A stretch of 64,000 nt of DNA from Acetobacter farinalis (GCF_026240015.1 NZ_JAPIUX010000006.1:1-64000), one strand, 5' to 3'. Positions 1 to 8,456 are shown, numbered from the stretch's first letter. The notes: a model not told the origin generated them from the letters alone. Program-made: numbers and translations.

Positions 1-35
1 CGCCCGTATCAACGATATGCCAAATCCACGCCTCC

Positions 36-437
36 ATGAACTCCTGCCATGGCACTGGAAAACCCTTCACCACAGCAATAATACCATCAAAGCCTGATTA
101 CGCCCGCGGCTCTCTCCGGATGCTTACCATCTGTCCGCAAGCGGTGCGCGTGATGGTTCAGCCGCCTGTCAGAGAGAGTGTTGTCCAGGCGCGAGCCGAC
201 TTCGGGCTCTACGTCCGAGGGAAACCCACGTTGTATGTCGAAGTGGTCGGCACCGTCACCCGTGACGGACGCTCGATCTCAGAAGACGCCGAAGGCCTCC
301 GCAACGCTATCGAGGAACGCCTGCTCCGCTATGTCGGGATGGCTCCGGTCGAAGTGCTGCACATCGATGAAGTATGCGATCCTGCCAGCCTGACGGCGCG
401 TTTAGGTCAAGCTTTTGCTAGGGCTCAAGCCTTGTGA
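36..437 (+). CDS. Hypothetical protein, possible accessory gene
   Basis: An open frame of 133 codons that I do not recognise. The first 28 residues look unlike coding sequence, and an in-frame ATG at 120 or a later start is equally possible. The C-terminal two thirds looks protein-like: a beta-rich stretch (FGLYVRGKPTLYVEVVGTV), then a helical segment (EDAEGLRNAIEERLLRYVG) and a mixed tail ending FARAQAL. No signal peptide, membrane segment or known motif is visible. It lies in the accessory stretch beyond the 3' end of tRNA-Ser, convergent with the HTH gene at 501-839. It may be a remnant. Confidence 0.35.
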   Translation: MNSCHGTGKPFTTAIIPSKPDYARGSLRMLTICPQAVRVMVQPPVRESVVQARADFGLYVRGKPTLYVEVVGTVTRDGRSISEDAEGLRNAIEERLLRYVGMAPVEVLHIDEVCDPASLTARLGQAFARAQAL

Positions 438-500
438 GCGCCTGACCTCAGTGAAGGCGAACGGGGGCGTGCACCAGGACAAGCCCCCGTCGGCTCCGGG

Positions 501-839
501 TCAATGATGGAGCATGATGAATCGTATCAGCAAGGCCGCAGCGATCAGATAGAAAATGAGTGTCTCCAGGGCCACTGGAAGAGGCTGGGAACAGGCCCGA
601 CCGCGACGCGTTGAACCGCAAGGTCCACCTGATTCCATATCAGGGACATCCGCCCGGACCACCAGCTTGAGGACGTCCGCCAGAAGGAAGAGCGTTTTCC
701 GGCCGAACTTGTATTTCGGGAGGAGCCCCTTGGCGACGTATCGGTCAACCGTCGCAACGTCGCATCGCAGATAGATCTCCGCTGCCTCGAGCCGGGTGAT
801 AAAGCGCCCCAATAGGCCAGACGTCTGTATGTCGTGCAC
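501..839 (-). CDS. Excisionase-like HTH protein with C-terminal membrane segment
   Basis: A protein of about 112 residues. The N-terminal half (LGRFITRLEAAEIYLRCDV, then VDRYVAKGLLPKYKFGRKT) reads as a MerR/excisionase-type winged helix: a helix-turn-helix followed by a wing with the K-x-G-R-K-T pattern. A basic and polar linker leads to one hydrophobic segment near the C-terminus (IFYLIAAALLIRFIML), which is unusual for this fold and suggests membrane tethering. The GTG at 839 is preferred because GAGGAG lies about 8 nt upstream; a GTG at 848 sits too close to it. Such small HTH proteins are common on integrative elements, which fits its place next to tRNA-Ser. DNA-binding is inferred. Confidence 0.5.
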   Translation of the reverse strand: MHDIQTSGLLGRFITRLEAAEIYLRCDVATVDRYVAKGLLPKYKFGRKTLFLLADVLKLVVRADVPDMESGGPCGSTRRGRACSQPLPVALETLIFYLIAAALLIRFIMLHH

Positions 840-848
840 CGCATGCAC

Positions 849-1179
849 TCCTCAAGCCATGACGGTCGACCATCGACCGTCTTGTCGAACCACCTTGCCG
901 AGGAGCTGGGGCTGTCTTGGGGAGGACGTTTGCCCTCGGTCACGAGGGGCTATGCTATGTTCTGTCGGGATGGAGAAATATTAAACGAAAAGGCTCCTCA
1001 GCGTATTCTTGTTTTGTTCTATCAGAATACGCGGCGTTCTGCCAACACAAATCGTTCCAACGCGGTTTGAAGCCGCCCGACGCCACAGGAAACCGCAAAC
1101 CATAAGGTGGGATGGATGATGGGAGCGTAAAATAAATCACTCGCAACACACTGATTTGTTTAATGTTTTTTGATTATGT
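849..1179. other. Intergenic stretch, no gene seen
   Basis: About 330 bases between the HTH gene and tRNA-Ser. Several short overlapping frames occur on both strands, but none has a convincing ribosome binding site or protein-like composition. The promoter of the HTH gene should lie near 850-960. It adjoins the 3' end of tRNA-Ser, a favoured site for island integration, but no repeat of the tRNA 3' end was found elsewhere in this window. Confidence 0.5.
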
Positions 1180-1272
1180 TGGCGGAGGGGATGGGATTCG
1201 AACCCACGGTACGGCTTGACACCGTACAACGGTTTAGCAAACCGTCGCCTTCAGCCACTCGGCCACCCCTCC
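1180..1272 (-). tRNA. tRNA-Ser (GCT)
   Basis: On the minus strand the sequence folds as a class II tRNA. The acceptor stem GGAGGGG pairs with CCCCTCC, then comes discriminator G and an encoded CCA (plus-strand tgg at 1180-1182). The D-arm region is GCCGAGTGGCTGAAGGC, the anticodon loop is TTTGCTAAA with anticodon GCT, there is a long variable arm, and the T-loop is GGTTCGAATCC. The anticodon reads AGC/AGU serine codons. Confidence 0.97.
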
Positions 1273-1385
1273 GCAAGAAGAGTGTGAAAATACACGACGT
1301 TTGCAGAGGTGCTTTTAGGGGGTTCTGAACGTTCCGTCAAACCCCCTGAAAGGCTTATTTGCAGGTTATTTTCGCTCTACGCGAA

Positions 1386-1419
1386 AAATTATGTGCCCGG
1401 GCTCCGTCTGCCCGGGCAC
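1386..1419 (-). terminator. Terminator after gatB
   Basis: A perfect 10-bp stem (GTGCCCGGGC at 1393-1402 with GCCCGGGCAC at 1410-1419). Read on the minus strand it is followed by ATAATTTTT, and it lies just beyond the gatB stop. A second hairpin of AGGGGGTT/AACCCCCT lies at 1317-1347, in front of tRNA-Ser. Confidence 0.8.
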
Positions 1420-1431
1420 TGCCCGGTGCAC

Positions 1432-2886
1432 TTATGCGTCCAGCTTGGATTTCAGGGCTTCGTTCACCAGCGCAGGGTTTGCTTTCCCCTTGGTTTCCTT
1501 CATCACCAGCCCCACAAAAAATCCGAACAGCTTGTCCTTTCCTGAACGATATTCGGCAACCTTGTCGGCATTGCTGGCCATGACAGACTCGATGGCGGCA
1601 TCAATCACGCCTGTATCCGTCACCTGACGCAGGCCTTTTTTCTCCACAATCGCATCCGGGCCTTCCCCGGTTTCCACCATGTCTTCAAACACCTCTTTGG
1701 CAATTTTGCCATTGATGGTGCCATCCGCAATCAGGTCCAGCATCTTGCCCAGCGCTTCCGCGCTGACAGGGCTGGTTTCAATGGTCTTGCTGGTGCGGTT
1801 CAGGGCGGCAAACAGGTCTCCCGTCACCCAGGAAACGGCCAGTTTGCCATCACGCCCTTTGGCCACGGTTTCATAAAAATCCGCCACCGCCTGCTCGGCC
1901 ACCAGAACGCCGGCATCATAGAACGGAATGCCGTAATCGGACTGGAAACGCGCCCGCTTGGCATCCGGGAGTTCCGGCAGGGCGGCCTTCAGCGCATCAA
2001 CCCATTCCTGTTCAATCACCAGAGGCAGGAGGTCCGGGTCCGGGAAATAGCGATAATCATGCGCGTCTTCCTTGGAGCGCATAGTCCGGGTTTCACCCCG
2101 GGCGGCGTCAAACAGGCGTGTTTCCTGATCAACCTCGCCACCGCTTTCCCAGATTTCAACCTGACGGGCCGCTTCAGCCTCAATCGCCTGCATGACAAAG
2201 CGAATGGAATTGACGTTCTTGATCTCGCAGCGCGTGCGGAACGGCTCACCCGCCTTGCGCACGGACACGTTCACGTCCGCACGCATGGAGCCTTCTTCCA
2301 TGTTTCCATCACACGTGCCGAGATAGCGCAGAATCTGACGAAGTTTACGCAGATAGGCCCCGGCTTCCTCCGGCTCACGGATATCCGGCTCGCTCACGAT
2401 TTCCATCAGCGCCACGCCGGCCCGGTTCAGGTCCACCATCGACTTTGTGGGGTCCTGATCATGGATCAGCTTGCCTGCGTCCTGCTCCATATGCAGGCGG
2501 GTAATGCCGATTTTCCGGATTTCGCCGCTGGAGAGCTCAATCTCGATCGTGCCTTCGCCCACAATCGGGTGTGCGAACTGGCTGATCTGGTAGCCCTGCG
2601 GGAGGTCCGCATAGAAATAGTTTTTCCGGTCAAACCGGCTTTCCAGATTGATGCGTGCGTTCAGCCCCAACCCGGTCCGCACGGCCTGCGCCACGCATTC
2701 CTTGTTGATAACCGGCAGCATGCCCGGAAACGCCGCATCCACCAGACTCACCTGAGAGTTCGGCTCAGCCCCGAATGTAGTGGATGCCCCGGAAAACAGT
2801 TTGGAATTGCTGACAATCTGGGCGTGCACTTCCAGCCCTACAACAATTTCCCAGCTCCCGGTTTTACCTTCAATCACGTAGCTCAT
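1432..2886 (-). CDS. gatB: Asp-tRNA(Asn)/Glu-tRNA(Gln) amidotransferase subunit B
   Basis: GatB is the tRNA-binding and kinase subunit of the GatCAB complex, which converts misacylated Asp-tRNA(Asn) and Glu-tRNA(Gln) to the amidated forms in the cytoplasm. The 484-residue length is normal. The N-terminus has the family motif WEIVVGLEVHAQ followed by SNSKLFSG. The cradle domain carries FYADLPQGYQISQ and MEEGSMRADVNVSVR, and the C-terminus is the helical Yqey/GatB tail. Its ATG overlaps the gatA stop by 4 bases, so gatC-gatA-gatB form one translationally coupled operon on the minus strand, ended by the hairpin at 1386-1419. Confidence 0.97.
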   Translation of the reverse strand: MSYVIEGKTGSWEIVVGLEVHAQIVSNSKLFSGASTTFGAEPNSQVSLVDAAFPGMLPVINKECVAQAVRTGLGLNARINLESRFDRKNYFYADLPQGYQISQFAHPIVGEGTIEIELSSGEIRKIGITRLHMEQDAGKLIHDQDPTKSMVDLNRAGVALMEIVSEPDIREPEEAGAYLRKLRQILRYLGTCDGNMEEGSMRADVNVSVRKAGEPFRTRCEIKNVNSIRFVMQAIEAEAARQVEIWESGGEVDQETRLFDAARGETRTMRSKEDAHDYRYFPDPDLLPLVIEQEWVDALKAALPELPDAKRARFQSDYGIPFYDAGVLVAEQAVADFYETVAKGRDGKLAVSWVTGDLFAALNRTSKTIETSPVSAEALGKMLDLIADGTINGKIAKEVFEDMVETGEGPDAIVEKKGLRQVTDTGVIDAAIESVMASNADKVAEYRSGKDKLFGFFVGLVMKETKGKANPALVNEALKSKLDA

Positions 2887-4370
2887 ACGCCTGCCTCCGC
2901 ATGCAGGGTGGGCTTGTGGGCAAAGCCCGCAGCCGCCTCGAGCGCGCCGCCAACAGACAGCACGGTTTCTTCATCAAAATGCCGCCCGATAATCTGCAGC
3001 CCGAGCGGCAGACCTCTGGAATCCAGCCCCACAGGCACAGACAGCGCCGGAACCCCGGCCATGCTGGCAGGCACGGTGAAGATGTCATTCAGATACATCT
3101 GCACCGGATCATCCATGTTCTCACCCTGCGCAAAGGCCGCACTCGGTGCGGTGGGAGTCAGCAGAACGTCCACCTGCTCAAACGCCTGCACAAAGTCACG
3201 CTTGATCAGCGTGCGGACTTTCTGGGCTTTCAGGTAATACGCATCGTAATACCCGGCGGACAGCACATAGGTGCCCATCAGGATACGGTTACGCACTTCC
3301 TGCCCGAACCCTTCCGCACGAGTGCGTTCGTAAATGCCATCCAGCGTGGGGGCATCCTGACGTTCGCCAAAGCGAATGCCGTCATACCGCGCGAGGTTGG
3401 AAGAGCACTCCGCCGGAGCAATGATGTAGTACGTGGCCAGACCATATTTGGTATGCGGCAGTGAGACATCCACCACCTCGCATCCGGCTTCACGCAGCCA
3501 GGCAATGCCCTGCTCCCACAGTCTGGCGATTTCTTCCGGCATGCCGGGAGCACGGTATTCTGCGGGAATACCAACTCGCAGACCCTTCACGCTCTTGCCC
3601 ACAGCCTTGGAAAATTCCGGCACGGGGCGGTTGGAGCTGGTGCTGTCTTTCTCATCAAACCCGGCCATGGCTTCCAGCATCAGCCCGGCATCCGCCACGC
3701 TGCGTGTCATGGGGCCAGCCTGATCCAGCGAGCTTGCGAAGGCAATGGTGCCCCAGCGGCTGCACCGGCCATAGGTCGGCTTCAGCCCGACAATACCGCA
3801 GAACGCAGCAGGCTGACGGATGGAGCCACCGGTATCCGTGCCGGTTGCGGCCAGCGCCAGACCGGCGGCCACAGCCGCGGCAGAGCCACCGGAAGAGCCA
3901 CCAGGCACCAGAGCGGCATCATCCCCTTTACGCTTCCATGGGTTCAGCACGGAACCAAAGGCGGATGTGATGTTGGCCGAGCCCATGGCGAATTCGTCAA
4001 GGTTGGTCTTGCCCAGGAACACTGCGCCCGCATCCAGCAGGCGTGCTGTCACGCTGCTTTCATAAGGCGGCACAAAATTGGCCAGAATTTTGCTGGCGGC
4101 GGTGGTTTTCACACCTTTTGTGCAGAACAGGTCCTTCACGCCAACCGGCAGGCCGTCCATCAGCCCGGCTTCTCCCTTGGCATAGCGGGCATCGGCGGCA
4201 TCAGCGGCAGCCAGAACATCCTGCTCGGGCAGAACCGTAATATAGGCATTGAGCTGCGTGTTCAGGCGGCCAATGGCGTCCAGATGCGCCTGAGCGAGCT
4301 CACGGGCAGAAAATTTGCGGGCAGCAAGCCCCGCGCGCGCTTCGGTAAGCGTCAGTCCGGTCAGCATCAT
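2883..4370 (-). CDS. gatA: Asp-tRNA(Asn)/Glu-tRNA(Gln) amidotransferase subunit A
   Basis: The amidase subunit hydrolyses glutamine and passes ammonia to GatB. The 495-residue protein carries the amidase-signature catalytic triad: Lys79 in GLPVGVKDLF, Ser159 in the GGSSGGSAAA loop, and the nucleophile Ser183 in TGTDTGGSIRQPAAF. It overlaps gatC upstream and gatB downstream by 4 bases each. Intact, with no oddities seen. Confidence 0.97.
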   Translation of the reverse strand: MMLTGLTLTEARAGLAARKFSARELAQAHLDAIGRLNTQLNAYITVLPEQDVLAAADAADARYAKGEAGLMDGLPVGVKDLFCTKGVKTTAASKILANFVPPYESSVTARLLDAGAVFLGKTNLDEFAMGSANITSAFGSVLNPWKRKGDDAALVPGGSSGGSAAAVAAGLALAATGTDTGGSIRQPAAFCGIVGLKPTYGRCSRWGTIAFASSLDQAGPMTRSVADAGLMLEAMAGFDEKDSTSSNRPVPEFSKAVGKSVKGLRVGIPAEYRAPGMPEEIARLWEQGIAWLREAGCEVVDVSLPHTKYGLATYYIIAPAECSSNLARYDGIRFGERQDAPTLDGIYERTRAEGFGQEVRNRILMGTYVLSAGYYDAYYLKAQKVRTLIKRDFVQAFEQVDVLLTPTAPSAAFAQGENMDDPVQMYLNDIFTVPASMAGVPALSVPVGLDSRGLPLGLQIIGRHFDEETVLSVGGALEAAAGFAHKPTLHAEAGV

Positions 4371-4654
4371 TCAACAACCTTGGGTACTGTATAGAAGGGG
4401 CCGGATTTTTCCGGCGCACAGGAGAGGATGGCATCACGGCAGTTACCGTCCGTCACCACGTCTTCACGTTGGCGCAGAGCCTCTGTTTCAGTCCCCACCA
4501 TGGGGGGCACGCCCTCAACATCCACCTCGGAGAGCTGATCAACCCAGCCCAGGATGCCGTCCAGCTTCTGGCGGACGTTTTCAAGCTCCGCGTCTTCAAG
4601 GCCGATGCGGGCCAGTTTCGCAATACGTCGGGTGGTCGCGAGGTCGAGCGACAT
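4367..4654 (-). CDS. gatC: Asp-tRNA(Asn)/Glu-tRNA(Gln) amidotransferase subunit C
   Basis: The small helical subunit that straps GatA to GatB. It has 95 residues, the usual family length, and starts MSLDLATTRRIAKLARIGL, the typical GatC opening helix; a conserved LDGILGWVDQL segment lies near residues 30-40. It is the first gene of the gatCAB operon and is transcribed divergently from ruvX, so promoters for both should lie in about 4655-4730. Confidence 0.95.
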   Translation of the reverse strand: MSLDLATTRRIAKLARIGLEDAELENVRQKLDGILGWVDQLSEVDVEGVPPMVGTETEALRQREDVVTDGNCRDAILSCAPEKSGPFYTVPKVVE

Positions 4655-4729
4655 GAAAGCAGACTCTCTTCAGCTATGGAGGAAAAAAGCCCTAGCATAA
4701 TCGGGCGCAAGGCAACATACCGTGCAGAC

Positions 4730-5197
4730 ATGGCTCTGTTCAACCTCTCCGATCTCGCCGCCACTCTGGCCCCTGAAGCGCGCCTGCTGGGCATTGACCC
4801 CGGCCGCAAGCAGGTAGGGCTGGCGCTGTCCGATGTGTCCCGCATGGTGGCCACCCCGCTGGAAACCGTAAAGCGCGGCAAGCTGGGAGCCATGGCGCAG
4901 CATGTACGCGCTCTGGCGGAAAAACACGGCATTGGCGGTATGGTGATCGGTATTCCGCTCTCGCTCGATGGCTCTTTCGGCCCCGCCGCACAAGCCAGCA
5001 AGGACTGGGCCACGGCTCTTTCCGAACAGTCCGGCCTTCCCGTCTGCCTGTGGGATGAGCGGCTTTCCTCTTCCGCCGTCAACCGTATGCTGATTCAGGA
5101 AGCAGACCTCTCACGCCGCAAGCGCGATGATATTGTGGACAGGCTGGCCGCGGCCTATATCCTTCAGGCCGCACTGGACTGCCTGCCCCGCCCTTGA
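4730..5197 (+). CDS. ruvX: Holliday junction resolvase RuvX / YqgF family
   Basis: A 155-residue RNase H-fold nuclease of the YqgF/RuvX family, implicated in pre-16S rRNA 5' processing and possibly Holliday junction resolution. The fold is recognisable from GIDPGRKQVGLALSD (catalytic Asp23), IGGMVIGIPLSLDGS in the middle, WDERLSS, and the C-terminal acidic helix DDIVDRLAAAYILQ. I start at 4730 because it places the first beta strand as in relatives; an ATG at 4676 would add 18 residues that look like leader DNA. It is divergent from gatC and followed by the repeat-protein gene. Confidence 0.92.
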   Translation: MALFNLSDLAATLAPEARLLGIDPGRKQVGLALSDVSRMVATPLETVKRGKLGAMAQHVRALAEKHGIGGMVIGIPLSLDGSFGPAAQASKDWATALSEQSGLPVCLWDERLSSSAVNRMLIQEADLSRRKRDDIVDRLAAAYILQAALDCLPRP

Positions 5198-5355
5198 ACA
5201 TGATGGGACCAGCATGGCAGAACCGGGGGAAGCGGGAGGTTTTTTTCACACCTTTTCTCAAGAATTTTACCGCATACCTCGCACAGGCTACTCTCATATT
5301 TGCCATAAACCGGCGGCATGACGAGTATAGCGTAGTGAACCGTATGGAGACCAAA

Positions 5356-5976
5356 ATGGCACTTGCGACATTCCGGACCGCCCTCACCACCCTTCTGGGA
5401 GCTGCGGCGTTCACGCTTACCCTTCCTGCTGAACCCGCTCATGCTGAAGAACAGGGAGCTCTGAGCCGCACGTGGAATGACACGCGTCAGGCAACAGACA
5501 AAGCGTGGGATAAAACCAAGGAAGGCACCTCCAACGCTTGGGACAAGACCGCGGCCGGTTCCGAAAAGGCGTGGGATAAAACCAAGGAAGGCACCTCCAA
5601 CGCCTGGGACAAGACCGCGGCCGGTTCCGAAAAGGCATGGGATAAAACCAAGGAAGGCACTTCCAACGCCTGGGACAAGACCAAGACCGGCTCCGAAAAG
5701 GCGTGGGATAAAACCAAGGAAGGCACCTCCAACGCCTGGGACAAGACCAAGACCGGCTCCGAAAAGGCGTGGGATAAAACCAAGGAAGGCACCTCCAACG
5801 CCTGGGACAAGACCAAGACCGGCTCCGAAAAAGCGTGGGATAAAACCAGGAACGCGACATCAGACGCGGCTGACTCTACAAAAAACTGGGCCAAGCGCAC
5901 TGGCAAAGCTATTGGAAAATGGGGGGATAAAGCTGGTAAGAATATCAGCAACACATTTTCTGGTGACGGGAAATAA
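5356..5976 (+). CDS. Secreted 22-residue-repeat (LEA-like) protein
   Basis: A 206-residue protein. Residues 1-30 form a signal peptide with an AHA cleavage site before EEQG. From residue 50 there are five tandem 22-residue units of the form AWDKTKEGTSNAWDKT(K/A)(T/A)GSEK, then a sixth truncated unit and a basic tail with KNWAKRTGKAIGKWGDKAG. The units are amphipathic, rich in Lys/Asp/Thr with regularly spaced Trp, and resemble group 3 LEA-type 11-mer repeats, since AWDKT recurs every 11-12 residues. The start at 5356 is chosen for GGAG at 5346-5349. I infer a periplasmic or secreted stress or envelope role. A terminator follows directly, so it is probably monocistronic. Confidence 0.8.
   Translation: MALATFRTALTTLLGAAAFTLTLPAEPAHAEEQGALSRTWNDTRQATDKAWDKTKEGTSNAWDKTAAGSEKAWDKTKEGTSNAWDKTAAGSEKAWDKTKEGTSNAWDKTKTGSEKAWDKTKEGTSNAWDKTKTGSEKAWDKTKEGTSNAWDKTKTGSEKAWDKTRNATSDAADSTKNWAKRTGKAIGKWGDKAGKNISNTFSGDGK
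5503..5832 (+). repeat. Five 66-bp in-frame tandem repeats
   Basis: Five 66-base units (5503-5568, 5569-5634, 5635-5700, 5701-5766, 5767-5832) encode the 22-residue repeat, and a diverged sixth begins at 5833. Units 3-5 are almost identical in DNA. Units 1-2 share a GCGGCC variant where 3-5 have AAGACC, indicating recent duplication within the gene. Copy number could vary between strains. Confidence 0.95.
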
Positions 5977-5991
5977 AACTATCCGCTCTCC

Positions 5992-6029
5992 AAAAAGCCC
6001 GCCCTTTCAAAGGGGCGGGCTTTTTTTTA
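5992..6029 (+). terminator. Rho-independent terminator after the repeat-protein gene
   Basis: The stem AAAGCCCGCCC pairs with GGGGCGGGCTTT around a short TTTCAAA loop and runs into a T tract, 16 bases past the stop codon. Confidence 0.92.
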
Positions 6030-6479
6030 TGTGTTGTACATGCTTTTCAGGAGACCGTCAGAAAACCCGAGGCCGCAAGGTGGTGAAGGATTTTTGCAAT
6101 GGGAAACGCGCCGCAGCCCTCACACACTCTCCGCCGTCCAACCCGGAAAAGCCTTTACTTAAACCCTTAAAAGATATGGCTGCTATGACCACACGCGCCG
6201 CAGACCACGCCACTGCGCCAGCCGCTGTCGTACAGAAGCCCGTGTTTTGCTGGCAATGCCTTTCAAGGCAAGCCAGTAAGCCCAGAATGCTGTCATGTTA
6301 GCCTCCGAATACTGCCATACTGCAAAATTCCTAATAATAATGTCTTCAGTATGACAGCATGACCCTTAATATTGACAAAACATTCTTCGGGAATATTTCA
6401 TACAAACGTCACACTACACCGAGCAATCAGAGTGCTAGAACGCCGTCAGCCACAGTTCTGAACGGCAAAAGACAGACCA
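6030..6479. other. Intergenic stretch with a 10-bp inverted repeat
   Basis: About 450 bases with no convincing gene. ATGCTGTCAT at 6287-6296 is repeated in perfect inverted orientation (ATGACAGCAT at 6351-6360), 54 bases apart. Between and around them lie short direct repeats of ATACTGC. The DNA becomes AT-richer than the neighbouring core genes here, which suggests the start of the accessory block that runs to tRNA-Val. Confidence 0.4.
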
Positions 6480-6682
6480 TGAAACACGCTATGATACTTT
6501 CCAGCACAACACCGACCAATGAGAAATGGCGTGAAGCTGTTCATGAAACGCTTCGCAAAACACTCCTCTACATCTGGGAGCAGCCTGCTTCCGTACCATG
6601 CCGCGCACAGCGCCCCATGCCACACAGAAACACGCCTGCCCAGCCTTCAGCTCTTGCCTTGACCAACCAGACCGGACAATAA
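6480..6682 (+). CDS. Possible small hypothetical protein
   Basis: An open frame of 67 codons starting MKHAMILSSTTPTNEKWREA, with a helical segment HETLRKTLLYIWEQ. The C-terminal half is low-complexity and Pro/Arg/Gln-rich and looks non-coding. The start lacks a strong ribosome binding site, and the frame stays open to 6359 upstream. I recognise no family; it may be a decayed gene. Confidence 0.2.
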
Positions 6683-6894
6683 CGCACGGCATTTTCTGGT
6701 TCAGTCTGAGAATGCTGAGCGGCCTCTCCGTCCCTCTTCATGCACTTTAGACATGGTGTTCGGCCTGCTCTTTCCAGACAACAGCGGCACGGGACCTGTT
6801 GAGGCCTCTCTGCAAGCAGGCTTCTTGCTTGAAAACATCAGACATGAGGACAGGCCTCACCCCGGCAAGGCTGGAAAAGCGGGTGTCCTGACCG

Positions 6895-7065
6895 TCAGCC
6901 TTGGTCGGGCAGGCCCTCACGCTGGGCGAAATGGCTGACGGCATCAAGCTCGTGAAGCGAAACCTCACGCTTGAACACCAGATGCAGATGGCGCGTGAAA
7001 CGCTCCGTGAGCAGGCAGATGTCAGGTCGATACCGAGACAGTTAAGAACAGTCTTATTTCGATGA
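6895..7065 (+). pseudogene. Possible 3' remnant of an unidentified gene
   Basis: A frame directly after a stop codon encodes a strongly helical, protein-like stretch: GQALTLGEMADGIKLVKRN, then HQMQMARETLREQADV. It runs to a stop that overlaps the convergent antiporter gene. No start codon or upstream domain is attached, so it reads as the tail of a truncated gene. The family was not recognised. The region 6683-6894 before it holds nothing convincing. Confidence 0.25.
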
Positions 7066-8316
7066 GAGAGCGGATGCCGGATAAAGCCTGCGGGCAACCC
7101 GCTCCATGGTCAGGCCCTGCACGATGATGGTGAACACAACCACGCCGTAGCAGACAGGCAGCAGCAAATCGCGCAAATCTCCGGGCGGCAATCCCAACGC
7201 CAACGCGACCGAAATACCACCCCGCAGGCCGCCCCAGGTCAGGATAGCAAGAGCACGCCCCCGCTTCCATTGCCGAAGATGTACCGGGAGAGTGGAAAGC
7301 AGCACGCTCAATGCCCGCACGGCAATAGAGAGCGGAATCACGACAAGCGCGGCCATTACCGTAAACAGGCGCGGCGTGATTTCCAGAATTTCAAAGCCGA
7401 TAAGCATGAACAGCAAAACGTTCAGCACCTCGTCAATGAGCGTCCAGGCGCCGTCCAGCTCCCTGCGAGACGGCACATCAAAAACAGACTGACTGGAACT
7501 GGTTCCGAAGCACAATCCAGCCACGACGACGGCAATCGCGCCCGACATACCTAACTGGTTGGCTATGCTGAAAGTTCCAGTCGCCAGAGCCAACGATGTC
7601 AGCAGATCAATATGCGGATCTCGCTGCCGCTTGAGCACACCCAGTGCGATCCACCCGGTTACTGCGCCCAACAAACCGCCACCAAGCGCCTCCCGGCAGA
7701 AGCTCAGGGCAATTTCAGAGACAGTCACCCCATGGCTGTCCCCGGTCGCCAGCCCAATCGTCACACCGAAAATGACAACCCCCACACCATCATTAAAGAG
7801 ACTCTCGCCTGCGAAAACGGCCTGGAGTGGTCCCGGCAGCCCCAGACGTTTCAACATTCCCACGACCGAAACCGGGTCAGTCGGTGCAAGGATGGCACCC
7901 AGTACGATGCACCATGCAAAAGGAACGGGGTGCCCCAGCAAGGGGAAAATATACCATGCCGCGACCGCCAGAAAGACGACAGCCAGCACGGTCCCCAGAA
8001 CAGAGAGAGCAGCGACGGACGCAAGCTTTGCGCGAAGATGCCCAACATCCACCTGCATGGCCCCGGCAAACAAAAGGAGCGACAATGCACCGTTCAGAAG
8101 TGCCGTGGGGAGATTTATGGCTCCGAGCATGGATCGCGGGAGAGCCTGAAGATCATAAGCCGGGATCAGCGGATTCAGGATCATGACCAGCAGGGAGGTC
8201 AGCAATGAAAAGACCAGCACGCCGATCGTCAGCGGCAAGCGAAACGTGTGATGATTAAGAATACTGAAACCGGCGCAGAGAGTCAGAAGTAGGGCAAGGA
8301 GGCTGATGGTGTCCAT
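7054..8316 (-). CDS. CPA1-family Na+/H+ antiporter
   Basis: A 420-residue inner-membrane protein with about twelve hydrophobic segments, matching the NhaP/NhaG-type monovalent cation:proton antiporter-1 family. Diagnostic motifs are APTDPVSV (Asp147 region), GESLFNDGVGVV around residues 170-181, and LTWGGLRGGISVALALG near the C-terminus. It likely exchanges Na+ or K+ for H+ in pH and salt homeostasis. It is a lone gene in the accessory block with a remnant overlapping its 3' end and no long cytoplasmic tail. Ion specificity cannot be read from the sequence. Confidence 0.9.
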   Translation of the reverse strand: MDTISLLALLLTLCAGFSILNHHTFRLPLTIGVLVFSLLTSLLVMILNPLIPAYDLQALPRSMLGAINLPTALLNGALSLLLFAGAMQVDVGHLRAKLASVAALSVLGTVLAVVFLAVAAWYIFPLLGHPVPFAWCIVLGAILAPTDPVSVVGMLKRLGLPGPLQAVFAGESLFNDGVGVVIFGVTIGLATGDSHGVTVSEIALSFCREALGGGLLGAVTGWIALGVLKRQRDPHIDLLTSLALATGTFSIANQLGMSGAIAVVVAGLCFGTSSSQSVFDVPSRRELDGAWTLIDEVLNVLLFMLIGFEILEITPRLFTVMAALVVIPLSIAVRALSVLLSTLPVHLRQWKRGRALAILTWGGLRGGISVALALGLPPGDLRDLLLPVCYGVVVFTIIVQGLTMERVARRLYPASALSSK

Positions 8317-8456
8317 GTTTCATCGCTGCTTCCTTCCGCTCTCCACGTCAAGAAAAACCCGTAATACCTGGCTTTTGAAACGGATCTGCCCCTGTAACCG
8401 GGTAGCCCCTGACAACGCAGTATCCGGCAAGACGAAGCAGGAAAATCATCGCTATA

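Noticed and set aside
2059..3237. 392-codon open frame opposite gatB and gatA
   Set aside because: gatB and gatA are unambiguous by motif; the antisense frame is His/Arg/Gln-rich as expected for a GC-rich shadow frame.
5503..5832. Regular 66-bp repeats that could suggest a CRISPR or satellite array
   Set aside because: There are no unique spacers; the units are contiguous, in frame and encode a coherent 22-residue protein repeat behind a signal peptide.
5417..5954. Long open frames antisense to the repeat gene
   Set aside because: They are by-products of the in-frame repeats read on the other strand; composition is non-protein-like (Cys/Trp/Arg or Ser/Leu runs) and no ribosome binding site is present.
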